A stretch of DNA of 64,000 nt from Macrotis lagotis (taxonomy: Eukaryota; Chordata; Mammalia; Peramelemorphia; Peramelidae). Position 1 is the stretch's first letter. The number at the start of each line of letters is the position of its first letter. The DNA lies in the NCBI RefSeq assembly GCF_037893015.1, contig NC_133666.1:3842239-3906238 (forward strand). Direction: 5' to 3'. Both the position numbers and the translations under genes were made by a program. This document shows positions 22,241-33,717 of this stretch, piece after piece. The notes beneath the pieces were generated by a model. The model was given only the letters and a program-made list of their open reading frames with translations. It was not told the origin of the DNA and ran no database searches.

Positions 22241-22251
22241 CCGCCATCTTG
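22241..22251 (-). promoter_or_regulatory. YY1 motif (CAAGATGGCGG on the minus strand)
   Basis: CCGCCATCTTG on the plus strand is a textbook YY1 site, in the minus-strand orientation that suits the kinase gene. It is about 510 bases upstream of the start codon, next to a GC box (CCGCCCACG, 22232-22240). YY1 sites of this form are often at or just after transcription starts. A related GAGATGGCGGG sits at 22614-22624. Confidence 0.6.
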
Positions 22252-22321
22252 TTCCCCAGGCTCCAGCCACCTCCCCCCCTCGCCGGGTCCCAGCACCTTC
22301 CCGTCAATCCTGACTCTCCCA

Positions 22322-22326
22322 CCAAT
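22322..22326 (+). promoter_or_regulatory. CCAAT box (plus) in the island
   Basis: A CCAATCGG motif on the plus strand. A second CCAAT, on the minus strand, reads GCCAATGG at 22625-22632. The two CCAAT boxes in opposite orientation would suit a bidirectional promoter. Confidence 0.4.
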
Positions 22327-22700
22327 CGGGAACCAAGGCCCGCCCCGTCCCCCTTACCAACCCGTAATCTGCCCTCAGCGGCCACGCCCCCCGTCCTCTC
22401 GGCCCCTCCTCCCGGCCGCGGCCCCGGCCCCCTGGCGCCTGCGCACTGGCCTCTAAGCCCGCCTCCCCTCAGCTGTGGGCGAGCCTTCTCCATAAACCTA
22501 TCTGTCACGTTCTCCAGGCCCAGCCCCCAGCCGGGCCGGGCCTGGCCCCTTTTCTCCTTCCCCATTCAGCTGGAGGCCTTTGTAACCCCGCAGCCCGCTA
22601 GCGCCCGCCCTCGGAGATGGCGGGCCATTGGCTGAGAGAAAGCGGCCCTACCTGTGCAGCGGCCTCAGCCCAGCCACCTCCCGAGCTAGGCTTCGGGGAC

Positions 22701-23585
22701 AAGCGCGGGCCTCTGCTGCCAGCCTTGGGGCCCAGCCCCCCGGTCGGCACTTTGAATCCTTGTTGTCCTCTCCTGGAGGTAATTGTTTCCCCTCAGGTTC
22801 ACGCACCTTGGGAATAAGCTGGGCTCCCAGGGCGTGCCTGGCGGCCTGGCTTGGGTGGCCACTTGGCAAATCCCAGATTCATTAGGGACCCGCTTTACAC
22901 TTCCCTTTGCTCCGTCCTTCCCTGGCTGAAAGGGCAGAAAGAGATCTGCCTTCATTCAGGCAAGGGGCCATGCTCTGCTTGGGAGAAGAATGGACCTGGG
23001 ACCGGGGCTTCCTGCTGCTTTCACATTGGCGCGTTCTGTCACCCAGTCCTTGTTTCGGTGCTTTGTTCCTTGATACACTCATTATTGGAGATTTCTTTAG
23101 CAAGTGTCCATTTAAGGCTGCGCCTTTGAGTCCCAAAATGAACGTATTACTATTTAAGGGGGTGGACGGGGGTCTCTAAAAACGTCATAAGGAGTTTTAC
23201 GATTTTTCGTTGCTTTGAGATTGCTCTGTGTCGGAACAGGTGGTCTATTTTTAGAAAAGGACTACCTGGTCAGGAGTTCCGAAAAGGTCACATCATCAAA
23301 GCTCATAAGAGCAAGGAGATTAAAAATACGCTTTGCAGGGACGATTACAGGTTGAGAAAAGGAGGGAGGACGAAAACGGATAGTTCTGATGATGGGGAAA
23401 TTAACAGCTTTTACCCAAAGAGCAATCTATGAATACTGGGATATGGGAAAAATTCAGAAGGAAATAATTCATTGGGGCAAACTTGACAGCAAGTTTCTCT
23501 CATAAAATTCTGACATCTGAGGGAAAAAGGATGTCCGTGGATGGTCATGCATAAATATATCTTTACAGAAGGAATTTATTCGGGA
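22701..23585. other. Island shoulder, no gene seen
   Basis: GC falls steadily across this stretch. Open frames near 22850-23180 have no recognisable domain. If the island is bidirectional, a plus-strand transcript would start here, but nothing in the sequence proves one. Confidence 0.4.
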
Positions 23586-23589
23586 AATA

Positions 23590-23815
23590 AACAGCATCCA
23601 TCAAGTGTCTAATATATTCCAGGAACTGGGAAGCACTTTTCAAATTTTATCTACTTTGATCCTCACAACGACGAAGGTAAGTACATACTATTATGCTCCC
23701 CAACTTTACAGATGAAGAAACTGACGTTTAACAGACATCAACAAACTTGACCATGATCATAGAACTACTAATTGTCTTGACACCAGAGATCTTCCTGACT
23801 CCAGGCTCAGAATTT
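23590..23815 (-). mobile_element. MIR-type ancient SINE
   Basis: Diverged inverted copy: 'catcaagtgtctaatatatt', 'actttgatcctcacaacgac', 'ttacagatgaagaaactgac', 'cttcctgactccaggctcag'. Confidence 0.7.
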
Positions 23816-23889
23816 AGGAACAAAGGATTTGAACAGGAATCTCTCAAAGGGAGAAGTCCAAGCTTTTTATAGCCATACTACCACCACCC

Positions 23890-24640
23890 CCCCCCACACA
23901 AAAAGTTTAAAATCACTGATAGAAAAAGAAATGCCAATGTAACTCTGATGTCTCATCTAATATCTATTACATTAGCAAAGACAATAAAAAAGGAAATTAG
24001 TAATAGTTGTCAGAACAAATGTGTAGGGGCACTGTTGGTGAAACTGAATGGGTAATGCCATTCTAGAAAGCAAATTTGGAACTTCAATCCAAAAGTCATC
24101 ATCAGCACGTAGTCTTTGAGTTACTGATGCCCCATCTAGATGCTATATATGCAGAAATAGAGCTCTTTTTGTTTTATCAAAGAATAAAGTAGAATCTTGG
24201 ACTGGGCAATGACTGAACAATTGTTGTTATATGAAGGAAGTGGAATATTACTGCCCTATAAGAAATGACATTTACTTTGGGAAATTTTAATAAACTGATA
24301 GAGGAAAGGAAGCAGAACCAAAAAGACAATTAGGATAAGAGTAACAACTAAATTGTAAAGGAAAACAACTTTCATCATTCTGACCAGTTACAATTCCTGA
24401 GGAAACATGGTTTACATGTCCTCACAGAGTGGTGACGGACTCTACAAGGCAGAATGAGACAAACATCTTATACTACACTTGATCTTAGCCAAAAGGCCGA
24501 GAAGCGATGAGACAAACATCTTTAGACATGACTAATGAGGGGATTTGTTTTGTTTGACCCTGCTTACTGCTTAGAGGAACTGTGTTTTTCTTCTTTTCAA
24601 ATAGAGAGGGATGGGATTTAGGGGGAATAGGGAAGGAAAA
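23890..24640 (+). mobile_element. L1 3' end (ORF2 C-terminus and 3' UTR)
   Basis: Reads as the marsupial L1 ORF2 C-terminus ('gaaatgccaatgtaactctg', then 'gactgggcaatgactgaaca', then 'gaatattactgccctataag') and 3' UTR ('gagagggatgggatttaggg'). It ends in the GAAA-rich tail at 24640. It hosts the U2 fragment at 24470-24508. Confidence 0.7.
24470..24508 (-). pseudogene. U2 snRNA retropseudogene, first 39 bases only
   Basis: The minus strand from 24508 reads ATCGCTTCTCGGCCTTTTGG then CTAAGATCAAGTGTAGTAT, identical to the conserved 5' end of U2 snRNA including the branch-point recognition region start. It stops after 39 bases, and no promoter (distal or proximal sequence element) precedes it. 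Direct repeats GAGACAAACATCTT flank it exactly (24456-24469 and 24509-24522), proving insertion by target-primed reverse transcription. The cut 3' end and lack of an A-tail match the known class of 3'-truncated snRNA retropseudogenes made by L1 machinery. It is not a working snRNA gene. Confidence 0.95.
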
Positions 24641-24765
24641 AAAGGAAAAAGAAAAAAAAGAGAAAGAAAGAAAGAAAGAAAACAAGAAAGGAAGAAAGAA
24701 AAGAAGAAAAAAGAAAGAAAGGAAGAAAGAAAACAAAGGAAGAAAGGGAGATTAGGAGGAAAGAA
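24640..24765. repeat. (GAAA)n/(GGAA)n purine-rich tract
   Basis: An A/G-only stretch that grew from the A-rich tail of the L1 3' end. It may form unusual DNA structure. The Phe/Ser-rich open frames on the other strand are produced by it. Confidence 0.9.
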
Positions 24766-26060
24766 AGAAGGAAAACCCTTATTTTATTAAATACACAGAA
24801 AAGAATAAAAAGAAATTCAGCAGGAAAATCATAACTTGGATACCTATGAAAACCATATGCTATATTTAATGTCATATTTAAAAGCAAGCTGTACATAATA
24901 GAAGTCTATGACTTTGTATATGGAAATGTTTATTTGGGTGATTTTTCATAAAATATTTTAAAATTTCATATAAGGATAATTTTTTTCTTTTTGAAAAAAT
25001 AATGAACAAAAATCTATTTTCTCTCCTTTCCACCCTACCTACCTTTGGTAAAAAGAGACAGAAAAGAAAAACAAATTCCTTCTAACAAAAGCATAAAGGT
25101 TGTTTCAGTGAGGCACATCCAAGCTGCTTAATTACATGCAGCTTCCGTGTCACACCCTTGGCCACTGCAACATTCAACAATAAAGGTCCACCAGAAAAGA
25201 ACAGTGGAAACCTCAGTCCTTCCATAGCAACTCAGAGAATCCAGCTGGTGGAAACAAGAGCTGGCCCTGATTAGATCTGCAGCCCCGATACAGGGCAGGG
25301 TTTAAAGGTGCTGCAATTTGCTGGGGTGTATACAAGCCAAATATCAGATGACACTAAGATTTACATCTCCCCTAGTGCACTATCATCTCGATTGTATTGA
25401 TATCTGTAGCTTCAGATGACTCTGTCACCAAAGAAGAAAGCAAAAAGGAGTTTACATTCTCTTTGCTGACCACTGGAAAGCAGCATGGGGGTGGCTGCCT
25501 ATAAAGGGTTTGTGATCTCCAAGTACCTTAAGCTTCAGGTTTCCCTACAAATGATTTCACATTTTCATCTTGTTTGTTATTGGCTTTAACAGACATCCAT
25601 ATCTGTAGCATGAGGGAAAGCAGTATAGTTAAAACAACAAATTCCCATATTGATCATGTCCAAAAAATAGGAGAGTCTCATTCAGCTCTCCTTACTCTGT
25701 CCATCATTACTCTGTCAAGAGGTGGATGCATATATAACTGACTCACAATTTCTTTTCATAAAACAACTCTTATTGGTGGAGATTGATTACTCAAAGCTCA
25801 AAATCCCAGTCTTCTGACTTCCAAATTCCAAATAGAAGGCATGAGATTGCAGACCATTTAGGAAGAAGTTGTCATGTACAATCGGTTCCTCATTTATGTC
25901 TCTATACTATATACAGAGACTTCAGGGAACATCCCCTTGGGTAAGATCAGAGACTCGTTGAGTTGAGTTGTCACCCCACTTTCAATGGGATAGCTCATTT
26001 ACTTTCCATTGTCTGGGATATTCTCATATGTATACTTTCTTCAATTTAGATTTTTTTAAA
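24766..26060. other. No gene seen
   Basis: About 1.3 kb, partly unique-looking (25030-25600), with no domain, exon or named repeat that I can support. Confidence 0.4.
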
Positions 26061-26192
26061 AAAGTTTATTTAAGGCAATGGGGTTAAGTGGCTTGTCCAA
26101 AGTCACACACTAGGCAATTATGAAGTGTCTGAGGCTAGATTTGAACTCAGGTCTGCCTGACCCCAGGGCTGGTGCTCTATCCACTGTCCTTC
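26061..26192 (-). mobile_element. Short marsupial CORE-SINE (WSINE1-like)
   Basis: Inverted: 'taaggcaatggggttaagtg', 'ccaaagtcacacactaggca', 'gatttgaactcaggtctgcc', 'tggtgctctatccactgtcc'. Confidence 0.85.
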
Positions 26193-26291
26193 TTTAATTT
26201 AGTTTTGCTCTCACTGTGGATAAATGGGTTTATTTTCTATTCACTACATGTGTTCATTATGGACCTGGCATTCAGGGACCATCCTTCCCTG

Positions 26292-26382
<91 letters not shown>
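26292..26382. repeat. (TG)n(TA)n microsatellite
   Basis: About 44 bases of TG with one TATG break, then about 48 bases of TA. Open frames giving Val-Cys and Ile-Tyr runs here are artefacts. Confidence 0.98.
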
Positions 26383-26384
<2 letters not shown>

Positions 26385-27795
26385 TTGGGACCATCCTTAT
26401 AGTGACCAGGAAGTCAGCTTGATTTAGGTCCTCTATAAAATAGGGAAAATAGACATAGTTTTACCTGATAACTTTTCTTTTGGAGGAGGGCAATCTCTGG
26501 CCCCAACTTCCTAGTTCCTCACTTGGCAGGAATCAAAGTGTCCCTTGGATAAAGGCAGAGGGGTGGGCTGGGGAAGAAACTAGAGATGTATACTCTGGTG
26601 ATGTGGCAAACTATTATAATTTGGTATTGAAGTTTACACCTGAGAGAGACTTTGAACTATAGAAATACAAAACTGGGAAAAATTCCCTTCAGATACAGGC
26701 GTAAGAAAATTCCTTCCTACCCATATGACCGTGTAATAAAGTATGCCTGAGAATGGTCTTGTGATATAGAAAGGCAGCCTTCAGAGAATTCCTGCCATCT
26801 GTCCTGCAGAGCTGAAGATGCCTTTCCTTATCGCAGTTCTTGCCTTATTCCCAGACTAACCCCTAAATGAGAATTGCCTCCTCCCCTAGGGTCTCACCTA
26901 GAGGTGCTAACATCTGGTCATCTGTTAATTAAGGGGAGAGGTCAGATTCTTCTACTTAAACTCATCCTGTTCTTAGCTAGACCCGTGCTGACTGTCTCAC
27001 ATCACTGCCAATCTAAATACCATCAAATAATTAAAACTTGGCTTCAGGGGATTCTTTGTTTGTATGTGTATTCTCTGAGCCTGAATACCAAACTGGGGTA
27101 CCAGGGCCCTCAGGTAAGGGGCCTGAACCTCCTTTGCCCAAGGATCAAGACCTCCAACACTGTTTTTGTCCCTTCCAGCAACTTCAAAACAGACCGATAT
27201 GAACACATAACCTATGTGGGGAAAGCACACACTACACGCCATTCATGTGGATCCTTGACTGGGATAAATGCCCAAGAGAAATTCTTAGCACAGGAACTTT
27301 AATTTTAGATACACTAGACAGCCAATTCCTAGAGAAACTGACAGTTTTTAAAGGCTCTATGTATTTTCCCTCTAGTGTATTTTCCCTGACAAGTTAGAGA
27401 ACTGAGATTATTTTGCAGTCTTTATTTAATTGTTTAAATGTTGATACTGTTTATTACTGAATTTTATGAGTATTGATAAGGAGTTTAATGTCAGCAACTT
27501 GAAATTCCTTGACTGCTTAGGAGAAATACTCTTATTGGTGGGTTCCTTTGGCATTAAACTAAGCTACACTCAGTGCCAATTTGTGAAAACAAAATACTTT
27601 AAAATTCTTTAGGCGAAGAGTACAGGTGCATTCCAGAAGGAACTGCCACTCCAGGCTACTTCTCTGAGCCTACTGGGTTTTCTGTCCAGATGGGTATGGT
27701 TGCAGTTCCATTTGGTTTACTTTTGCGGTGGCAAGGATCCATGGAAAGAATTTCATATGCACTTTAGAATAAGGATCCAGAGGAAATTGTCTGAT
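26383..27795. other. No gene seen
   Basis: An open frame of 142 codons (26874-27302, plus) has no recognisable domain, no codon bias and no splice or promoter context. I treat it as chance. The rest is undiagnosed. Confidence 0.45.
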
Positions 27796-27799
27796 TCTT

Positions 27800-29215
27800 T
27801 CTGGGGATGGTCTTTAGTATAGGGGATCCTGGAGGATTTTGGTGTCTTCTCTAGATAATAGGGAGTCATTAGAATTTATTGAGTAGGAGGGGACATGGTC
27901 AGACCTGTGTTCATTTTGGTGGCTAAATGGAGAATGGACTGGTGGGGGGAAAACTTGATGCAAAGGGACCCACCAGCAGCTATTGTCTAGGCATGAGGTG
28001 ATAAGGACCCATACTGGGGGGTAGTTGTAGTGTCAGAGGATAGAAATCAGTGACCTGGGATAGGATCTATGACTAGGGAAGCATAAATGGTATCAGGGTC
28101 AGGATTTGCACTGTATGTGCCTAATAGAGGTACCCCCTTCAGTGAGGCAAATGTACTGACTGCCTCACCCAGTGGGTTTTGCGTGGTTAAAATCAAGATC
28201 AGAAAGACTAAATATCTTCTACACATACAGGACTTGCATCATCTAGACTATAGAAAATGAGAATAAATAATAAAAGGGTCTACAAACATTGTACTGGTGA
28301 CAGAAATAGCAATAGGCATGTGCTTATTGTACTTGTTCAACCCAATTTTTGAGTAATTGCAAAATCTGGGGTAAGGCATCACTTGCTGCTGCCTTACCTT
28401 GCATCTTTTTCTGTATTTCAGTCTAAAATACACAAACTCAGTTGTTTTGTCTACAGAAATGGTTGGAATCATACAGAAATTGCATATATAAAACATATCA
28501 GTGAGCAAGTATTAATATTAGTTTTATTTTGTTATTATTAATTTAAAAAAAATTTGTGATGCAGGGGAGGCTTCCCTGACTGCCTGTTCTTCCAGGAAGA
28601 TTCAAGAGATGTAAAGATAAAATTGACAGGCCTAGGCAACAGCTTAGGTTTGGGGAGGGGGAGTGGACAGAAAGTTAGGAGGGGGAGAGAAAGATAACAA
28701 ATTTGGTTTCAGACAGGTTAAGTTTAAGATGTCTACTGAACATCTAGCTTGAAATATCTGAAAGACAGTTGAGTATGTGAGATTAGAGGTCAGCAGAGAA
28801 TTTGGGGGCAGGATAGGTAGACTTGAGAACCTTCAGTTTAGACATGGACATTTAGTCTATAGGAGATGATGAAATCCCCAAGTAAAGTAGGATAAAAGGA
28901 ATAGAGAAGAGGGTCCAAAGGTGCGATCTGGAGGAGGATCCAGCAAAGGAGACAGAGGAAGAATAGTTAGAAAGGTAGGAGAACTTGGAGAGAGAAGGGT
29001 GGCCCCAAAACCTAGAGAGATGAGAGAGTGATTAACAGCATCTAAGACTACAGAGAAGTCAGAGACGGAAAGTTGAGAAAAGGCCACTGGATTTGACAGT
29101 TACAAGAGCATTAGTAGCTTCAGAGAGAATAGTTTCAGTAGAATGATAATGTTGGAAGCTGGATTTTAGGGGGTTAAGAAGAGAGTGAGAGGAAAGTAGT
29201 AGAGGCACCTATTGT
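27800..29215 (+). repeat. Old interspersed repeat, purine-rich, class unresolved
   Basis: Segments such as 'ggacatggtcagacctgtgt', 'ggcatgaggtgataaggacc', 'ggttaagtttaagatgtcta', 'agcaaaggagacagaggaag' and 'gaagctggattttagggggt' follow the order of a common old mammalian interspersed repeat that I remember but cannot name safely. An AT-rich insert of about 430 bases (28130-28560) interrupts it. Confidence 0.5.
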
Positions 29216-29289
29216 AGGTGACCTTTAGAGAAATTACACCTAGTTAACAGGAATAGAAGGATCAAGTGAGGGATTATGTACCCTCCAGT

Positions 29290-29690
29290 TTATCCCCCTT
29301 CCTTCCTCAGTGGTTCAATTTTTTCTCTCCTCCCTAAATCATCCCTTCATCCTAAGGGACTTCAATATACCTAATGACTTTCCCTTAAGTACTCAACTCA
29401 GTTCCTCGACCTAGTCACCTTCCACCAGTTACTCCTCCATTCTACCTCAGTTACATCAAGATGTCACACCTTTGAATTTTGGCAAATATCCATACATATA
29501 CTACCCTCTCTATTTAACTCTAAGAGTCATCTCCCCTACATTAGCCATTCTCCCCACTTCTCCCCATTTGACCCCTCAGTGAACTATTCTCTACACCATC
29601 TTCTCTTGAATCCTTATTCCTGTTATCATATTAGCTGATTACACCTTGCCAAACCACCACCTTGGATCAATCCCACCATTTCTACACATG
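29290..29690 (+). mobile_element. Possible LINE endonuclease remnant
   Basis: A translated stretch near 29343-29405 reads ILRDFNIPNDFPLSTQLSS, which resembles the GDFN motif region of CR1/L2-class endonucleases. Support is one motif plus C-rich composition like other L2 pieces here, so this is weak. Confidence 0.3.
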
Positions 29691-31100
29691 TAGCACTGGG
29701 GTAAAGGAGTAACTCTTGGAGGCTATCTATGCCTGCACTTAGAACAGAGAAATAAAAGGAAAAAAAAAGAAAACAAACAAACAAAAACAAACCTGTTTCT
29801 CTAGGTCACAGTGTAAAAGGAAGAAGGAAGTAAAATAGCTTCACCTTCTTCACCAGTTCCCTTCATGGTACCCATGCTGTCAGTGAACTTGGCTCTTTGA
29901 CCTCTTTGAATGTGGCATTAAAGAGAATGGGAGCTATGTAGACAACAGCTACCAGAATTTTATTTGGGTGATAGAGATGAAGAGCATGACCATCAAAGGA
30001 TGATTGGTTACTGAGTGATTAAGGGAAAGGAGAGAACCTAGAAGTGGCAATTGGGAACAAGGAGTATTCTAACTTCCCTCTCTTGACTAGTGAGCAGAAG
30101 AGAATGAGTGAAGGTGCAGCCACTATTGGAAAGGGAGGCCAGGGAGGCTGTGTCATCCAGGAAAAACGGGTTTCAGTAAGAGCTAATAGATGTAAGAGAT
30201 GCAGGATACAGGAAATGAGTCATGTTGGACACACCCTTTGGAGCATGTGTGTAAACTATCTAATGTATAGACCATCACCCATGCACAATGAGTACTGTCT
30301 TAGCCACTCCTTGGAGCTTGGGTCTGAATCAGGGGCCCATAGGCAAAGAATCACTGTAGTGAGCAAATTGGAGAGTACCTGGAGCCTGATGCTAAACCAC
30401 TCCCAAAGCATCAGTCTTGTCCAGTCTTCTATGGAAATACATTAAAATAGGGGGTCCTGGAAGAAGACTTCTCTTCTTCCTTTTTTCTCCCCTTTGCAAG
30501 ATGGCTGCTTTCTCTCTCTAAGCTAAAACCATGTGCTCCAGGTGCTGGAGAATTATGGTCTCTCTTCTCTTGTGGCTGTTTTTTCTTTCTCCCTAACCCT
30601 CAGGCATGTTGCCTAAAACTTTATTATTCACCCTTTCCTCAAGGTACTTACAAGCAGCTCTTTGTCTCTTCAGTGAAAAGTTTTGATCTGTGAATTTTGC
30701 ATACTTGTGAAATAAATTTTGAGCTACTTCAATTCTAGGACTAGTAGTGGATTCTTTCACTTTTACAAGAGTTCTCAATCTTTATTGGCAGCACCAATTT
30801 CTCCCTCAATATTTGGAGTGGGAGAGGAAGTGAAAAGACTTTGTTTATGCTTCCACAGAGGACTGTTCTGAATTGGAGATAAGGACTGTGTTTAAAATAC
30901 ATCCCTGTCTATTTGCTGAAGATGGCAAAGTTTTCAAAAGGGAGAAGAGTGTAACAGGGGCTTTGCACAAGCCCAGGTCACTTAACATTGAATCACCCAG
31001 CATTTGGGAGAAGACACTCTGTGTTCCCCTACCACATCGATGGGAGTACCTCTTGTAGTTGGCTGCATGACCAGAATAGGGTTGCTATCTGTAAAAATTG
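29691..31100. other. No gene seen
   Basis: A 133-codon open frame at 30044-30445 (plus) lacks any recognisable domain. The rest is undiagnosed. Confidence 0.4.
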
Positions 31101-31104
31101 CTAG

Positions 31105-31212
31105 GCTAAGACAGTGGAGAAGGCGATGGCAAATTATTCCAATATTTTTGCCAAGAAACACCAAATGGGTTCTTGAAGAGTTGGATATGACTGAAAAATG
31201 ACTGGACAATAA
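31105..31212 (+). mobile_element. Mar-1-like CORE-SINE, 3' part
   Basis: Only the tail half remains: 'gtggagaaggcgatggcaaa', 'ttttgccaagaaacaccaaa', 'gttggatatgactgaaaaat' then 'gactggacaataaac'. Confidence 0.75.
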
Positions 31213-32095
31213 ACAGCTTGTAATAATCATTCTCTCTTTCATGACACATTCAGAGAGGGTAAAGATCCAAGTTCACCCACAGCATTAGTACCATGAAAGG
31301 AGCTGATGAAGAAGGAAAAGCTACTTTACTTCCTTCTTTCTTTTACCCTATGACCTGAAGAGAAAGGCTTAGAGTTGAGATTTTGTTTTTGTTTGTTTAC
31401 TTTTCCTCTTTTTTTTGATCTGCTTGTACTCCTCAGTTCTAAGTGCACAAATAGAATCCCCACTGGACTAAGGAGCTCTAACCATGGCAGCTTTGGAGTT
31501 AGGTTTCTAGGCCAGCCTGGCGCCAGCTCATCAGGAAAGACACATGTCTTTTAGATCCAAGTCTTATAGATGAGGCTATTGAACTTCAGTGAAGGACCAT
31601 GTCCCCAGAAGAGGACTTAGTAAATCCATGCCCCCAGGCACAAGACAAGTCTGCTATCCACAACAGGACAATAAATCCTTGGCCTAGCCTGAAAGAATTG
31701 TCTTCCAGATACCACTCCTCATCTTCATGTCCCCATTACCTCATTTTCCTACCCCTTTAATTGAAAAAAATTCCTTTCTAGTACTGAATATTTTGTGCCC
31801 AATTTGGGCCAAAATTCGAATTTCATGAAGGATCAATTATAGTTGCATTTTATGTTAGTTTCTTTCTAACTACCTTCTAAATGACCCTAAAAGAAAACTA
31901 AATAACAAAATTTGCAGAAAACATGTCTTTTTTTTTCAAGATAACTAGCTTGATAGTCAATAGTAACAAAATTTGTTCCAAACAATGCTTTTAGGTTTAC
32001 ATCTTATATGGTTGCATTGTATGGTAGAACTCAAAGAAGTAGCTGTATTACACTGTTTACAATCCTTGGTATACTGATGTTGTTCATGTTTTGCT
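31213..32095. other. No gene seen
   Basis: AT-rich sequence; nothing supportable. Confidence 0.4.
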
Positions 32096-32099
32096 CTGT

Positions 32100-32226
32100 T
32101 TTCTTTTTTTTTTTTTGCAAGGCAATGGTGTTAAGTGACTTGCCCAAGCTAGGCAATTATGAAATATCTAAGGCCGAATTTGAACTCCGGTTCCTCTGAC
32201 TCCAGGGTCAGTGACTATGACACTGA
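32100..32226 (-). mobile_element. Short marsupial CORE-SINE (WSINE1-like)
   Basis: Inverted copy beginning with a 12-base T-run: 'gcaaggcaatggtgttaagt', 'gcccaagctaggcaattatg', 'ctctgactccagggtcagtg'. It has a small internal deletion in the CORE. Confidence 0.8.
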
Positions 32227-32793
32227 AACATGCTGTTCACTCAATTAGGAAGAGGATCAGTTGATGGTTTGCAGGTGTTCTGCATGTACTTGCAAACTAA
32301 AAGTGAAGCTACATGCTGCTGTAAGTGTAACCCATTGAATACAGTTAAGGTAATTAGCATCGTTGTCAACTTCTGTCTGCATGTAACCCTGGCTTTAGCA
32401 CCAGACCCCTTAGAAGTCGGCATTACTTGCCAAGTCCCTGCAGTGGACTTAATTCACCTCCCACATCAAGAGTTAAAAGCTCCCCCACTCCTCAGTTGAG
32501 TTGCTGTCTCCCTATGGGAGACCACCCTGCTCTTGGGGGCATGGCCCCTCATCTGCTTGTCCCTAAAGCTTCTCTTCTGGGTCTCTGCACTTAAATACAC
32601 TTCTGTAATGGGTTGGACAAGGATGGTGTTTGGGGGAGTGTTCTGGCACCTGGCTCCAGATATTCTTCAATAGGCAAGTTGGTACTGGTCTTTCCCATTC
32701 TGAGGTGAGTGACCTCTGAATCCAATACGTGGAAGATGAGTGTCACGCCAGTTAAGCTTGACCCATCAATGACAGCATGGCTGAGGTCCTGTA
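32227..32793. other. No gene seen
   Basis: Mixed composition; no supportable feature. Confidence 0.4.
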
Positions 32794-32808
32794 AAGAGTG
32801 GATGGATG

Positions 32809-32959
32809 GGCAGCTAGGTGGTGCAGTGGTTAGAGCGCTAGCTCTGGAGTCAAGAGGACCTGAGTTCAAATTCGGCCTCAGACACTTAATAATAACCTAG
32901 TTGTGTGGCATTGGGCAAGTCACTTAACACCATTACCTTGCAAAAACCCAAGGAAAAAA
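32809..32959 (+). mobile_element. Young short CORE-SINE with perfect 15-bp TSD
   Basis: Full copy from 'gggcagctaggtggtgcagt' to 'cattaccttgcaaaaaccca' and an A-tail. AAGAGTGGATGGATG stands directly before (32794-32808) and after (32960-32974). The identical duplication and little-changed body indicate a fairly recent insertion. Confidence 0.95.
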
Positions 32960-32974
32960 AAGAGTGGATGGATG

Positions 32975-33715
32975 CTGGAAGACAGGGAATGAGGCAGGTT
33001 GCTCCCATCTTGGCCAATTTGACAGTGGAGTTACTTTGAATAACAGGGAGCCTGCAGACAGGCCCAGATCAGATTTTTCCTTCTACAAAATTTGTATCCA
33101 ATCCCATCTCCTATGTCCATAACTCTCTACATCACAAGGAGACCCAGATGGTCAGTCCCTATAAAAACTCATATCCTCTAAAAGGCTTATTCTTCCCAGC
33201 TTTGCATTTATTTCCATGTGTAGAGCTGGTACCTTGGGGTCACCTTTGGACCTTTGAACTAGTCCTTTCCAAATATTGCTTTGTAAAAAGCTAATCTGAC
33301 TGATAAGTGATTAAAAGGGACTGAGGTGCAGAGTATCCCTTACTAATGAGGAAACACCATCAAGGGGGGCTAGAGCCAATGGCAGAGGTCCCTCTTAAGG
33401 TTTGGTCCTATAGCAAGGAGACAAGATATCCCTAGACTCTTTAGGTCATGACTCATGCCTGGAATGTGTCTCTAGGAGGCTCCACCTTCTTCCAACAAAC
33501 AGGAGAGCTAAAAGGATCAGTAGAATATTTGTGTGCTTTAAGGAAATCTACTCATGTTAAGGAATGTGGTAGAGAGAACTTGGAAGAAGAAACAGACATG
33601 CCAGCCCTGGGCCAGAAAGAGTGAGCTCAGGACCCAGAATCATATTTATACTAGTGATGGGGAATTTCACTTATCCAGACATATGCTAGAGCTCTCTCTT
33701 TGTCAAAAGTACAGC
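32975..33715. other. No gene seen
   Basis: No supportable gene or named repeat. Confidence 0.4.
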
Positions 33716-33717
33716 AG

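Larger units (their letters stand above)
20770..22700. promoter_or_regulatory. CpG island over the CK1 alpha retrogene
   Basis: A dense CpG stretch covers the whole coding region and about 950 bases upstream of it, in sharp contrast with AT-rich flanks. It is by far the strongest island in the window. CpGs survive only where germline DNA stays unmethylated, which suggests an active promoter. The island extends well beyond the likely 5' end of the retrocopy, so it either existed before or grew after insertion. Confidence 0.85.

Noticed and set aside
21800-22320. Poly-Ala, poly-Arg and poly-Pro frames over the CCG tract
   Set aside because: Any long GCC run is open in all frames. There is no other coding evidence.
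24470-24508. A functional U2 snRNA gene
   Set aside because: Only 39 bases are present, without promoter elements, and flanked by insertion duplications.
26172-26427. Frames with Cys-Val and Tyr-Ile runs
   Set aside because: Produced by the (TG)n(TA)n microsatellite.
26874-27302. 142-codon frame as a host gene
   Set aside because: No domain, no codon bias, AT-rich context and no promoter; probably chance.
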